DNA of 64,000 nt from a virus: the IMG/VR virus record IMGVR_UViG_3300042341_001202, positions 62,001-126,000 of that record. One strand, written 5' to 3'. Below, in pieces: positions 56,003 to 63,808 of this stretch. Position 1 is the first letter of the stretch; every line of letters starts with the position of its first letter. The translations under genes and the position numbers were made by a program. A model generated the notes under the pieces. It was given only the letters and a program-made list of their open reading frames with translations. It ran no database searches and was not told the origin of the DNA.

Positions 56003-56771
56003 AAAACACTATCACATGATAAGCGGGCTACCACGGAGCGGAAGCACCTTGCTAAGCAGCATTTTGCGGCAGAATCCAGTGATGCATGCCAGCATTACTG
56101 ATCCACTGGCCACTATGGTTCGAGGAGTGATTGAAACTAGTGTAGACAGTCCTGGTATGCGAACAGAAGTACCAGTGAGTCGCAGAAAAAATCTTGTGCG
56201 AGCATTGTTTGACGGCTACTACCAAGATGTAGACAAAAGTATTTGTTGGAACACCAACCGAGCCTGGACCCGACTCTTGCCACAAATCCAGGAGGTTTAT
56301 CCCAGCTCACGAGTGTTGGTTTGTGTGCGTGACCTCAAATGGGTTTTGGACAGTTTTGAAACTGCACATCGACGACACCCTTTTGACAAAAACACCATTT
56401 TTGGTGGGATTGGCGACAGTGTGTATGATCGGATGAACTTGTTGATGGAGAAGAATGGCATAGTGGAATTTGCCTATACTGGAGTGAAACAAGCTATTAC
56501 TAGTGCAGAAAAACATATGTTGATGTTGATCGAATACGAACAGTTGTGTCGAAATCCCCAAGGCGTGCTCCAGGCAGTGTATAATTTCATCGGAGAACCC
56601 TACTACCCTCATGATTTTGACGCGGTAGAGGCCAGTTGGGACGAGTATGATGCAGAGATTGGTATGCAATTACATAAAATACACAGCAGAGTAGAATGGC
56701 GGCCTAGAGAAACTATTTTGCCTCCAGATATCTTAAGCCAATACTCCAATATGGAAGTTTGGAGATATTGA
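55992..56771 (+). CDS. Sulfotransferase (PAPS-dependent)
   Basis: 259 residues from the ATG at 55992, which overlaps the upstream stop. The 5'-phosphosulfate loop ISGLPRSGSTLLS (10-22) and the 3'-phosphate-binding VLVCVRDLKWVLDSF (~107-121) are canonical; LIEYEQLCRNPQGVL is also typical of bacterial sulfotransferases. It would sulfate a sugar hydroxyl or tyrosine using PAPS. The APS-kinase-like neighbour at 60290 is thus noteworthy. Confidence 0.88.
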   Translation: MTTEKHYHMISGLPRSGSTLLSSILRQNPVMHASITDPLATMVRGVIETSVDSPGMRTEVPVSRRKNLVRALFDGYYQDVDKSICWNTNRAWTRLLPQIQEVYPSSRVLVCVRDLKWVLDSFETAHRRHPFDKNTIFGGIGDSVYDRMNLLMEKNGIVEFAYTGVKQAITSAEKHMLMLIEYEQLCRNPQGVLQAVYNFIGEPYYPHDFDAVEASWDEYDAEIGMQLHKIHSRVEWRPRETILPPDILSQYSNMEVWRY

Positions 56772-56773
56772 GC

Positions 56774-57589
56774 ATGAGTATTCAAAATACCAATCCTCTT
56801 GAGTTGCATGTGATTTTGCGCACTTGTGATCGAGCCAATGTACACAATGATTGGCGGGTGCGCTATTGTGACATGGAAAAAATTGACTTGGTAAAGGGCT
56901 GTTTCAACAGCCTTGTGGCTGCCATCCTACACTGCACTTGGTTTCACGTAAAACTCACTGTGTTGGACGACAGCAGCAGCCCGGCGTTAGTGGAATTTCT
57001 TAAGGAAAAGGGATCTCTCTTACCAAATTTTGAACTGGTTCAATTGGAAACGCAAGGCTATCAAAACTCAGGACATGAGGTGTTTTTGCGTGCCAAAAAC
57101 AGCAGTAGTGACTTAGTGTATTGTGTGGAAGATGACTACTTACATGCGCCATCCTCTCTACAAGAGATGGTGGACAGCTATTTCCTCTTCAAACAAAAAT
57201 TGAACAATGATCAGATAGTATTATATCCATTCGACGCGCCTGAATGCTATGATCCACCTACCCCACCCTGTTGGCTAGTGCATGGCACAGCTCGCCACTG
57301 GAGAAGCGGCATCTACACAACTTTTGTGATGTTGACTGTGCCAAGCTTGATAGAACAAAATTGGGGTTTGTTTGAGGCCTTGAGTTTGAACTACAGCGGC
57401 ATGTATTTGCGCAAGGGCAAGGAAAATGAGTTTCGCTACACAGAAGACAACACTATCTGGAATATTTGGCGGAACGGACCAGCCATTAGATTCAATCCTA
57501 TTCCCAGCTTGGCTCTGCACATGCAATTTGATGCGCAAATGGATCCATTCTTAGACTGGAAACAGTGGTGGCAAAATTATGCCCAATAG
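56774..57589 (+). CDS. GT2-like glycosyltransferase
   Basis: 271 residues from the ATG at 56774 (GGAG nine bases upstream). LELHVILRTCDRANVHNDW, KLTVLDDSSSPAL (nucleotide-binding), YCVEDDYLHAPSSL (acidic metal motif) and EFRYTEDNTIWNIWRN in the catalytic region fit a GT-A transferase. Acceptor unknown. Its end overlaps the YkgJ-like gene by 11 bases. Confidence 0.75.
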   Translation: MSIQNTNPLELHVILRTCDRANVHNDWRVRYCDMEKIDLVKGCFNSLVAAILHCTWFHVKLTVLDDSSSPALVEFLKEKGSLLPNFELVQLETQGYQNSGHEVFLRAKNSSSDLVYCVEDDYLHAPSSLQEMVDSYFLFKQKLNNDQIVLYPFDAPECYDPPTPPCWLVHGTARHWRSGIYTTFVMLTVPSLIEQNWGLFEALSLNYSGMYLRKGKENEFRYTEDNTIWNIWRNGPAIRFNPIPSLALHMQFDAQMDPFLDWKQWWQNYAQ

Positions 57590-57956
57590 AAGTTGCGGGA
57601 GTTGCACTGCCTGTTGTGAAGGCCATCTCTATGGCAATGCCTATGGAAACATTCAAACTCGCGGCACCCCCTGCAGATTTTTGCACACCACAGGTTGCAC
57701 CATTTACATCACTAAACCTGAATTCTGCACTCGGTTTCAATGCCTTTGGCTACAAGGGCTGTTGGACGACAGCATGCGTCCCAGTGAGTGCGGGCTCTTG
57801 GTCACTGTTGAAAGAATGGCAGACAAAACACAAAGGTTGCATGCGACAGAAGTTTGGCCGCAAGTGCCTCTCAGCAGCTATCAAAACTTGGCAAAATGGG
57901 CCAAAGACTTAGACACCACCTGGGAATTGCGAAAGTACCATGAGCTACAATCCTGA
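57579..57956 (+). CDS. YkgJ-type cysteine-cluster protein
   Basis: 125 residues with eight cysteines in the first 55 positions: CGSCTACC (6-13), PCRFL, GCTIY, FCTRFQC (C50, C55). This is the signature of the YkgJ/UPF0153 family, predicted to bind zinc or an iron-sulfur cluster. Its presence among sugar enzymes and upstream of an Mrp-type Fe-S carrier suggests metal-cofactor handling (inference). Confidence 0.78.
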   Translation: MPNRSCGSCTACCEGHLYGNAYGNIQTRGTPCRFLHTTGCTIYITKPEFCTRFQCLWLQGLLDDSMRPSECGLLVTVERMADKTQRLHATEVWPQVPLSSYQNLAKWAKDLDTTWELRKYHELQS

Positions 57957-58605
57957 TTTTTTCAAACCCGAAAGTTTTGAACATGCACAAAGCTTGATCT
58001 TAACTCCTGAAGGTGGCACCACTGCTGGCAGATGGGAAAAAGAAACCCAATGGGCACTCAATATGTTGACCACATTCTCCCCTGTTGATGAAAACAGTAG
58101 AGTGCTGGATTGGGGGTGTGGTGTGGGTCGATTAAGCCAGGCATTGATTCAAGCGCATAGCTGTAGTGTAGTGGGTGTGGATCTGCAACCAGAGATGCTG
58201 GAATTGGCAAATGATTATGTGAATCACAAAAACTTCTCTTCTGTGGCATTGAGTGATGCGCCTGGCTTGTTGAAATCAGGAACTTTCACTCATGTGATGT
58301 GTGTTTGGGTTTTGCAACATAGTCCTTATATAGAGCAGGAAATTCCCCTTCTGTGGCACCTTTTGCAGCCAGGGGGAACAATTTTTGTGGTGGAAAACAT
58401 CACTAAAGCCATTCCCAATCAAACAAGTTTTTATGATGATGGGGTTCCCACCACTACAGTTTTGGAGAAAACAGGATTTGAAACACAAGCACAAGGGCTC
58501 ATCCCTTCCCACGTTACCACACCAAGAGTTCACAAAAACAGCTGGTGGCGATTGCTCACCAAACCCAACAAAAGGATCCTCAATGAACACGACATTCATC
58601 ATTAA
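57940..58605 (+). CDS. SAM-dependent methyltransferase
   Basis: 221 residues. Class I fold: motif I VLDWGCGVGRLSQAL (~50-64), acidic VGVDLQPEML, motif IV-like THVMCVWVLQHSP, then LLQPGGTIFVVEN. A free-standing small-molecule or sugar methyltransferase is likely; acceptor unknown. Overlaps both neighbours. Confidence 0.85.
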   Translation: MSYNPDFFKPESFEHAQSLILTPEGGTTAGRWEKETQWALNMLTTFSPVDENSRVLDWGCGVGRLSQALIQAHSCSVVGVDLQPEMLELANDYVNHKNFSSVALSDAPGLLKSGTFTHVMCVWVLQHSPYIEQEIPLLWHLLQPGGTIFVVENITKAIPNQTSFYDDGVPTTTVLEKTGFETQAQGLIPSHVTTPRVHKNSWWRLLTKPNKRILNEHDIHH

Positions 58606-59512
58606 CGGTGGCGCCGGCCGTGTGATTGCAGCCATACCAGCACTGGAGAAATATGCACGATTGAACCCAACAGACGACTTCAAGGTGCTGATACATGGCT
58701 GGGAGTTGCTGTTCTGGAGCCACCCATTACTGCAAAATCGCAGTTTTAGTATTAGCCAAAAAGGTGCGTTTGACTTGTTCATCCGAAACAATCGTGTGGT
58801 GTGTCCAGAGCCTTATTATATTCACGGCTACTACAATCAGCGTTTGAGCTTAGCTGAGGCCTTTGATGAGGAAATCAACAAAACTGATGATCACTGTGAT
58901 TTGGAACATCCACATCTCTACATCAGCAATCTGGAAAGAGACACTGTGAGACGACTTATCAAGGAAAAGCTAGCCGAAACCAACAAACGTCGACTTGTTG
59001 TAATCCAACCCTACGGCAGCGGCATTGGCATGATGAATGGAAAACCCTATGACAGCAGCCATCGCAGCATGGATCCTGATGACTATCTCAGCCTGGTTCA
59101 AAAATTCAACAAAGACATTTTGGTAGTGTATTTTGGCTTGCGTGAGCTTAAGCACCCTGGAGACAAAACCAGTATTGATCTTGACACCATGAATCCAGAT
59201 CTCAGAATGTATTTGAGTTTTATAGCAGAGTGTGACTATTTTGTTGGGTGCGACAGCGTAGGGCAACACATGGCGCGCTCTATGGCGAAGCCTGGTTTGG
59301 TGATGATGGGCAGTACAGATGAAATCAATGTCAGCTATCCCAACCATTTCAAAATCTACCGTAATGGGCAAAAGCCAGTATATAGCCCTATCAGACTTAC
59401 TGGCACAGATTGTGAATTTGCGGACCGGATGAATGATGGCATAATGCGGTTCAGCAACAAACAAATTGACGAAATCGCACAAATTGTAAATTTTGAAGTG
59501 TTTAAAAACTGA
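58583..59512 (+). CDS. GT9-like glycosyltransferase (heptosyltransferase-type)
   Basis: 309 residues from the ATG at 58583 (AAGGA six bases upstream), overlapping the methyltransferase end. FIINGGAGRVIAAIPALEKY replaces the GLGD loop; RRLVVIQPYGSG-IGM and AECDYFVGCDSVGQHMARSM are the GT9 donor-site and helix signatures. Substrate probably an activated sugar for surface or virion glycan. Confidence 0.8.
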   Translation: MNTTFIINGGAGRVIAAIPALEKYARLNPTDDFKVLIHGWELLFWSHPLLQNRSFSISQKGAFDLFIRNNRVVCPEPYYIHGYYNQRLSLAEAFDEEINKTDDHCDLEHPHLYISNLERDTVRRLIKEKLAETNKRRLVVIQPYGSGIGMMNGKPYDSSHRSMDPDDYLSLVQKFNKDILVVYFGLRELKHPGDKTSIDLDTMNPDLRMYLSFIAECDYFVGCDSVGQHMARSMAKPGLVMMGSTDEINVSYPNHFKIYRNGQKPVYSPIRLTGTDCEFADRMNDGIMRFSNKQIDEIAQIVNFEVFKN

Positions 59513-60297
59513 TGACAGGGTCAAGTGGATTGACAGGTGTGAAGCACCATTTGCTGGTCAGCAGTGGCAAAGGCGGTGTAGGCAAAAGCACTGTAGCTGC
59601 AAACTTGGCAGCCAGCTTAGCTCATCAAGGCTTGCGTATAGGACTATTGGATGCTGATATTTCTGGTCCCAGTCAAGCAGTGATGTGGGCATTACCAGAA
59701 AACACCAGTGTAAAAGTCAGCACTGACCCCCAGCTGAGCTTGCCTTTTGTTCAATATGGTGTAAAAATAACCACGTTGGCCACGAGAATAAGTGAAAGTC
59801 AAGCTGTTAGTTGGCGAGGTCCAATGATGAGTATGGGTGTAATCAATTTGTTGTGCCACACTGATTGGGGAGAACTAGACTGTTTAGTAGTGGACATGCC
59901 TCCAGGCACTGGAGATGTTCACACCAGCATTTGTGACAAATTACCCTCTGCAGGAGTAGTGACTGTGACAACCCCGCAACGGGTGGCTGTTGCTGATACA
60001 AGACGAGGCATGCAAATGTATCAAAACAGAGGATTACGGTTGTTGGGCGTCGTGGAAAACATGAGCACACATGTTTGTGAGAATTGCGGACATACTAATC
60101 ATGTTTTTGGTCACTCTGGTGCAGCCACGTTGTGCCAAGAATTTGATACCAAAATTTTGTGCAGTTTGCCCTTGAATGCTGAGTTGCGATGGCAAGGAGA
60201 TGAAGGCGCTCCACTGGTGGTAGCTGACCCCTCACATATTTTGAGTGCCTTGTTCCTAGATACAGCCAGTGAGATTTGGAGACTTTTGAATGACTAG
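59512..60297 (+). CDS. Mrp/NBP35-type Fe-S cluster carrier ATPase
   Basis: 261 residues. Deviant Walker A SSGKGGVGKST (17-27, with both K20 and K25), LLDADISGPSQ, SWRGPMMSMG, VVDMPPGTGD (126-135), TTPQRVAVADTRRGM, and CENC (189-192), the bridging-cluster cysteines. All hallmarks of ApbC/Mrp proteins, which carry 4Fe-4S clusters to target enzymes. ATG overlaps the previous stop; stop overlaps the next gene. Such a gene in a phage glycan operon is unusual. Confidence 0.9.
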   Translation: MTGSSGLTGVKHHLLVSSGKGGVGKSTVAANLAASLAHQGLRIGLLDADISGPSQAVMWALPENTSVKVSTDPQLSLPFVQYGVKITTLATRISESQAVSWRGPMMSMGVINLLCHTDWGELDCLVVDMPPGTGDVHTSICDKLPSAGVVTVTTPQRVAVADTRRGMQMYQNRGLRLLGVVENMSTHVCENCGHTNHVFGHSGAATLCQEFDTKILCSLPLNAELRWQGDEGAPLVVADPSHILSALFLDTASEIWRLLND

Positions 60298-61219
60298 CAC
60301 ACCAATGGTGAGAGGCATGGTGAAATTGATCCATGCTGACAATTTTTTAAATCCACAGGATGCACAACGAGCCGCACAAGTGGTGCAGGGGCTGAGATTC
60401 ACGCCCAACAGTTATGGAATGGAGTTGGAAAACTTCAACATGGTGCTGGATCGACTTGAGCCGGTAATGAGCAAGGTATTGGGCGAGCGTGTGGTTATTG
60501 ATCACAAGCGCAGCGGAGTGTTTCGCCGTCCCTTGAACAACGTGATTCATTTTGAAGAGTTTGACTCACCCAATGAGTGGGCCTTTGTCTGTGCACTGGA
60601 GAGAACAACTCTCAACCTCTATCATCATATTAACTCCTCTGGCGAAGTTGATGCAGAAACAGCACTTGACGGCTACAACTTCAACTACATGAATTTGTTT
60701 GAGTGGAATTTGCACACCAACATTTTGTTGGAACCCAGCCAAGGTGTGTTTTTCAGGCCGTGGGTATTTCACAGCCTTGATCAGGGTATGGTGCAGTATT
60801 ATCGTCTGTGTACTGATCGCAAGTTTAGAGTGTTGGTGATGGGTGCACCTGGCAGCAATCGTGCAGAGATGTCTCGAAAGCTGCATGAGAAATTGCCAAG
60901 CAGTGCTTTGATGCGCAGTTGGGACGTGAGAGTGCGTGACAAAGACATTGATTTTAGCATTGATGGCAGAATGAGACAAAGCTATCGCATGCTAACTATG
61001 GCACGTAACGATCGAAGCAGTTGTGTGATTTTAGATCATGCATGTCCTCTTGACGATCAACGGCAAGTCATCAATCCTGATGTGTTGGTGTGGATGCGCA
61101 GCGGTGATGAAGCTGAGCTTGAGCCACCACAATATTATGATTTTGAGCTGCTCACAGCGGATGACGAGTCTGTGGACAAAATAATCAAAAAGATTGAAAC
61201 CAAAAAAATCACACTCTAA
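60290..61219 (+). CDS. Protein with degenerate APS-kinase-like C-terminal domain
   Basis: 309 residues. Residues ~1-175 are not confidently recognised: QWAFVCALE-type strands and WNLHTNILLEPSQGVFFRPWVFHSL could be a cupin or double-stranded beta-helix. Residues ~178-300 resemble APS kinase: LVMGAPGSNRAEMSRKL in the Walker A place but without the catalytic lysine, then RDKDIDFSIDGRMRQSYRML (compare DLGFS--DR-ENIRR) and HACPLDDQR-V-NPDVLVWM. Loss of the P-loop lysine argues against normal kinase activity. Near a sulfotransferase gene, so a PAPS link is possible. Overlaps the Mrp stop. Confidence 0.55.
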   Translation: MTSTPMVRGMVKLIHADNFLNPQDAQRAAQVVQGLRFTPNSYGMELENFNMVLDRLEPVMSKVLGERVVIDHKRSGVFRRPLNNVIHFEEFDSPNEWAFVCALERTTLNLYHHINSSGEVDAETALDGYNFNYMNLFEWNLHTNILLEPSQGVFFRPWVFHSLDQGMVQYYRLCTDRKFRVLVMGAPGSNRAEMSRKLHEKLPSSALMRSWDVRVRDKDIDFSIDGRMRQSYRMLTMARNDRSSCVILDHACPLDDQRQVINPDVLVWMRSGDEAELEPPQYYDFELLTADDESVDKIIKKIETKKITL

Positions 61220-61222
61220 ATA
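61215..61222 (+). promoter_or_regulatory. Late-promoter-like motif TCTAAATA
   Basis: 26 nt before the ATG at 61249 with AAGGAG in between; overlaps the stop of the operon's last gene. Confidence 0.55.
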
Positions 61223-61248
61223 ACCAAAAACCTCAAGGAGTAAATTAT

Positions 61249-61572
61249 ATGGATACAACCGTCGCTCTGGAAGAAGCTCTTGAAGAACCAGTAGTGGAGC
61301 CTGTTATTTGTTGGTGCCTGCATCTTATTGATGCCACAGGTAGGCATTATGTGTTCAATATTGACCAGGAACCTATCACAATGTTGGTGAATCAAGACCA
61401 GTTTGTATGGAATGGGGGTGACAACAATTTGCACGGTAAATTTGTAGATCTCTATAACCGACTTATGGTTGAAAAACAAAGCATATGCGTGATGACTCTA
61501 CGCAACAGTTTGATGTTGGGTAGTGACAAAATTGCAGGAGTTCAGTTGTGTATGGATGCATGCTATTTGTGA
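61249..61572 (+). CDS. Hypothetical protein
   Basis: 107 residues, not recognised. Acidic N-terminal 20 residues (VALEEALEEPVVEP), then CWCLHLIDATGRHYVFN, DQFVWNGGDNNLHGKFVDLYN and a C-terminal LGSDKIAGVQLCMDACYL. Good ribosome site (AAGGAG) and a late motif suggest a real, well-expressed small protein. Confidence 0.6.
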   Translation: MDTTVALEEALEEPVVEPVICWCLHLIDATGRHYVFNIDQEPITMLVNQDQFVWNGGDNNLHGKFVDLYNRLMVEKQSICVMTLRNSLMLGSDKIAGVQLCMDACYL

Positions 61573-61587
61573 CCTCAAACCAATTTG

Positions 61588-61595
61588 AATAAATA
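61588..61595 (+). promoter_or_regulatory. Late-like motif AATAAATA next to RyR-protein start
   Basis: Ends 5 nt before the ATG at 61601, the same short spacing as at the IF-1 gene, so a transcript from it would have no leader. Confidence 0.4.
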
Positions 61596-61600
61596 GCTGC

Positions 61601-62179
61601 ATGAGTAATTATATATCGTTGATTGTGCCACAAAAACTGTCTAAATCTGTTGTATTGCAGTGGTTTACCTGTGTTGAAACACAACTACCTAGTGGTCTTA
61701 TTGGAAAGACCACTTTATACAGTCACGATATCACACGAGAAAGTAATTTTTATGCCAAAAAAACCCGTTCAGGCAAATTTTGTTATACAATTCCTTTGGT
61801 TCGCGACATAACTGATAGTGAATTGTACTTCCTGGTTCAAGAATGGAACAAAACTTTCCCCAAAGGCGACTTCCTCATTGACAGTAGCCAAAATACTGTT
61901 ACAGCCTCTCCTGGAGCTACACGCATACAAGACACTGCTATTGACGAAATCTTAAATCTTTGGGCAAAACACCAGCACACTCGCTGGATGAAAGAAGCAG
62001 TTGACAAGGGATGGAAATTTGGTATCAAAATGAGCACAGCCCAGAAAACACACCCACTTATACAACCTTGGGAACAATTGCCCTCTACAGCTAGAGAACA
62101 AAACATAGAGGCTGTAAAAGACTTATTGAGTATCCTAGACAATTTTGGTTACCAGATCAGTCAAAAAACTACCGCCTAA
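61601..62179 (+). CDS. RyR-domain protein
   Basis: 192 residues. The last ~75 (HTRWMKEAVDKGWKFGI, KTHPLIQPWEQL, NIEAVKDLLSILDNFGYQI) are a RyR domain, a helical module first seen in ryanodine receptors and found in bacterial and phage proteins; some bacterial ones are linked to nucleotide-signal or defence systems. The N-terminal ~110 residues (VPQKLSKSVVLQWFTCVET, REYNWNK-like segments) are unassigned. Function unknown. Confidence 0.78.
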   Translation: MSNYISLIVPQKLSKSVVLQWFTCVETQLPSGLIGKTTLYSHDITRESNFYAKKTRSGKFCYTIPLVRDITDSELYFLVQEWNKTFPKGDFLIDSSQNTVTASPGATRIQDTAIDEILNLWAKHQHTRWMKEAVDKGWKFGIKMSTAQKTHPLIQPWEQLPSTAREQNIEAVKDLLSILDNFGYQISQKTTA

Positions 62180-62205
62180 AAACTTGCACCCTTAAAATTA
62201 TCACC

Positions 62206-62269
62206 GTTAAATAAACATGCTGGATACAGTGTTCAGCATGTTTGTATCTCCAGGCAGTTTAGACCTGGA
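62206..62269 (+). promoter_or_regulatory. Structured leader with late-like motif before the vWA gene
   Basis: GTTAAATA (62206-62213) runs into AAACATGCTG, an 11-nt loop, CAGCATGTTT (62213-62243; perfect 10-bp stem). A second stem TCCAGG/CCTGGA (62249-62269) follows, then AAGG seven bases before the ATG at 62288. Confidence 0.5.
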
Positions 62270-62287
62270 CGTGAAAGAAGGCAAGTA

Positions 62288-63040
62288 ATGCAACAAAATA
62301 ATAACCCAGTCTGGGCAAATCCTTTTCCTGCACAATCACTAGTGAATTGGACACCAGCCGCAGCTGGTCGCAATGGAACTCTTATTGCAGTGGTTCTTGA
62401 TGAAAGTGGAAGCATGGGCCGTGTGCGCGATGCTACAATTTCTGGATTGAATGAGTTTGTTGAAGGACAAAAGACTGCCGAAGGCGCTGGTGATGCCTAT
62501 CTCACTATTGTTAAATTTGACGCCCCACAAATCACTACATTGTTTGAAAATCAACATGTGAAGTCTGTTAAGGCACTTACATCAGCTGACTATCAGCCTG
62601 GTGGTGGCACCAACCTAATGGATGCTATTGGGCACACTTTGGAAAAGATCAACAAGGTTCTTAACTCAGTGCCTCAGGCCGAACGGCCAGGTGTGCTGGT
62701 TGTGATTGTAACTGACGGCGAGGAAAACTCAAGCCGCAGCTACAACACAGCTCAAATCAAGGAAATGGTCAAGCTGAGTGAAGCCTCTGACTGGACTTTC
62801 ACCTTCCTTGGTGCCAATGTAGATGCATTTGCAATGGGTCACACATTTGGTATGCAACAAAGTAACACAGTAACCTACTCAACCAACAGCATGGCAGACA
62901 CCATGGATGTGCTAAGCAAGACCACTACTCGTGTTCGCATGGCCAAAAGTGCTGGAGTATCTACCGCTGATCTCTATGCAAGCGAGACTATGTATAGCGC
63001 AGTTGATCGCAACACGGTAATGGGCAACAAAAATGCGTAA
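62288..63040 (+). CDS. von Willebrand factor A domain protein
   Basis: 250 residues. MIDAS metal site: LDESGSMG (D38-x-S40-x-S42), GGGTNLMDAI for the threonine, and VTDGEENSS for the second aspartate. The vWA fold covers ~30-215; a short helical tail follows. Such proteins bind metal-bridged ligands or act with MoxR/TerD-like partners. It overlaps the next gene by eight bases, suggesting a functional pair. Confidence 0.88.
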   Translation: MQQNNNPVWANPFPAQSLVNWTPAAAGRNGTLIAVVLDESGSMGRVRDATISGLNEFVEGQKTAEGAGDAYLTIVKFDAPQITTLFENQHVKSVKALTSADYQPGGGTNLMDAIGHTLEKINKVLNSVPQAERPGVLVVIVTDGEENSSRSYNTAQIKEMVKLSEASDWTFTFLGANVDAFAMGHTFGMQQSNTVTYSTNSMADTMDVLSKTTTRVRMAKSAGVSTADLYASETMYSAVDRNTVMGNKNA

Positions 63041-63770
63041 CGGCTATGGGTTGGATTTTATTATTCGGCCCAAAGGTCGCTCTCCAGCTGATGAATACCC
63101 TCATCGTGGCCAAACCTGGATTGAGGGTCGAGCGGGCAGTAACTATGTTATTGAACTTCAAAACCACACCTTAAGCCCAGTGATGGCTGTAGTGTCTGTT
63201 GACGGCATCTGCGTAATTGATGGCAAGCCCGCCAGTTATGAAAGCAATGGGTTTTTGATTCCAGCACAGGGAACCACAAGCGTTCCTGGCTGGATGTTGA
63301 ATAGGGAACAGGCAGCTGAGTTTGTATTTGGCAGCAAGAAGCATAGTTATGCAGCAGAATCTGGTTCAGACACCAGCAATGTTGGGGTGATTGGTGTAGC
63401 TTGGTTTCTCCAAAAAGAGCCCAGCTACACTGGGCAACCCTTTCCATTTTATGGAGCCGTTGACATTCATCAACTTGGCAAGAGTGTGCTGCGAGCCTCT
63501 GGGTCAATAGCTGCTAGTTCAATGAGTATAGGCAGTGTTGGTACTGGATTTGGTCAAGAAACGTCCTTCAATACCACTCATGTGAGATTTGAACGAAACA
63601 GCAATCAACCGCAGGTTGTTCAAACCATCTTTTATGACAGTGCTGACAACCTTCAAAAAATGGGTATCCGTCTCAAGGAAAGAAACAGTTATCAGACTCG
63701 AGTCGCCTTCCCAGGTAGCGAGCCTGGCTTCTGCAAGCCTCCACCCAGTTGGGTACGAAAAACTCAATGA
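63033..63770 (+). CDS. Conserved hypothetical partner of the vWA protein
   Basis: 245 residues. The segment EGRAGSNYVIELQNHT, then VVSVDGICVIDGKPASYES-GFLIPA and VPGWMLNREQAAEFVFG forms a beta-rich unit I recognise from uncharacterised proteins in phages and bacteria (VSVDGL-VIDGKPAS). No catalytic motif. Gene overlap suggests a complex with the vWA protein. Confidence 0.7.
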   Translation: MRNGYGLDFIIRPKGRSPADEYPHRGQTWIEGRAGSNYVIELQNHTLSPVMAVVSVDGICVIDGKPASYESNGFLIPAQGTTSVPGWMLNREQAAEFVFGSKKHSYAAESGSDTSNVGVIGVAWFLQKEPSYTGQPFPFYGAVDIHQLGKSVLRASGSIAASSMSIGSVGTGFGQETSFNTTHVRFERNSNQPQVVQTIFYDSADNLQKMGIRLKERNSYQTRVAFPGSEPGFCKPPPSWVRKTQ

Positions 63771-63808
63771 CAAATTGACATTGCTGTTTCTGTGCACAAA
63801 TATAATGC

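Noticed and set aside
63775-63806. TTGACA and TATAAT before the epimerase gene
   Set aside because: Spacer is 20 nt and the predicted start falls inside the coding region.
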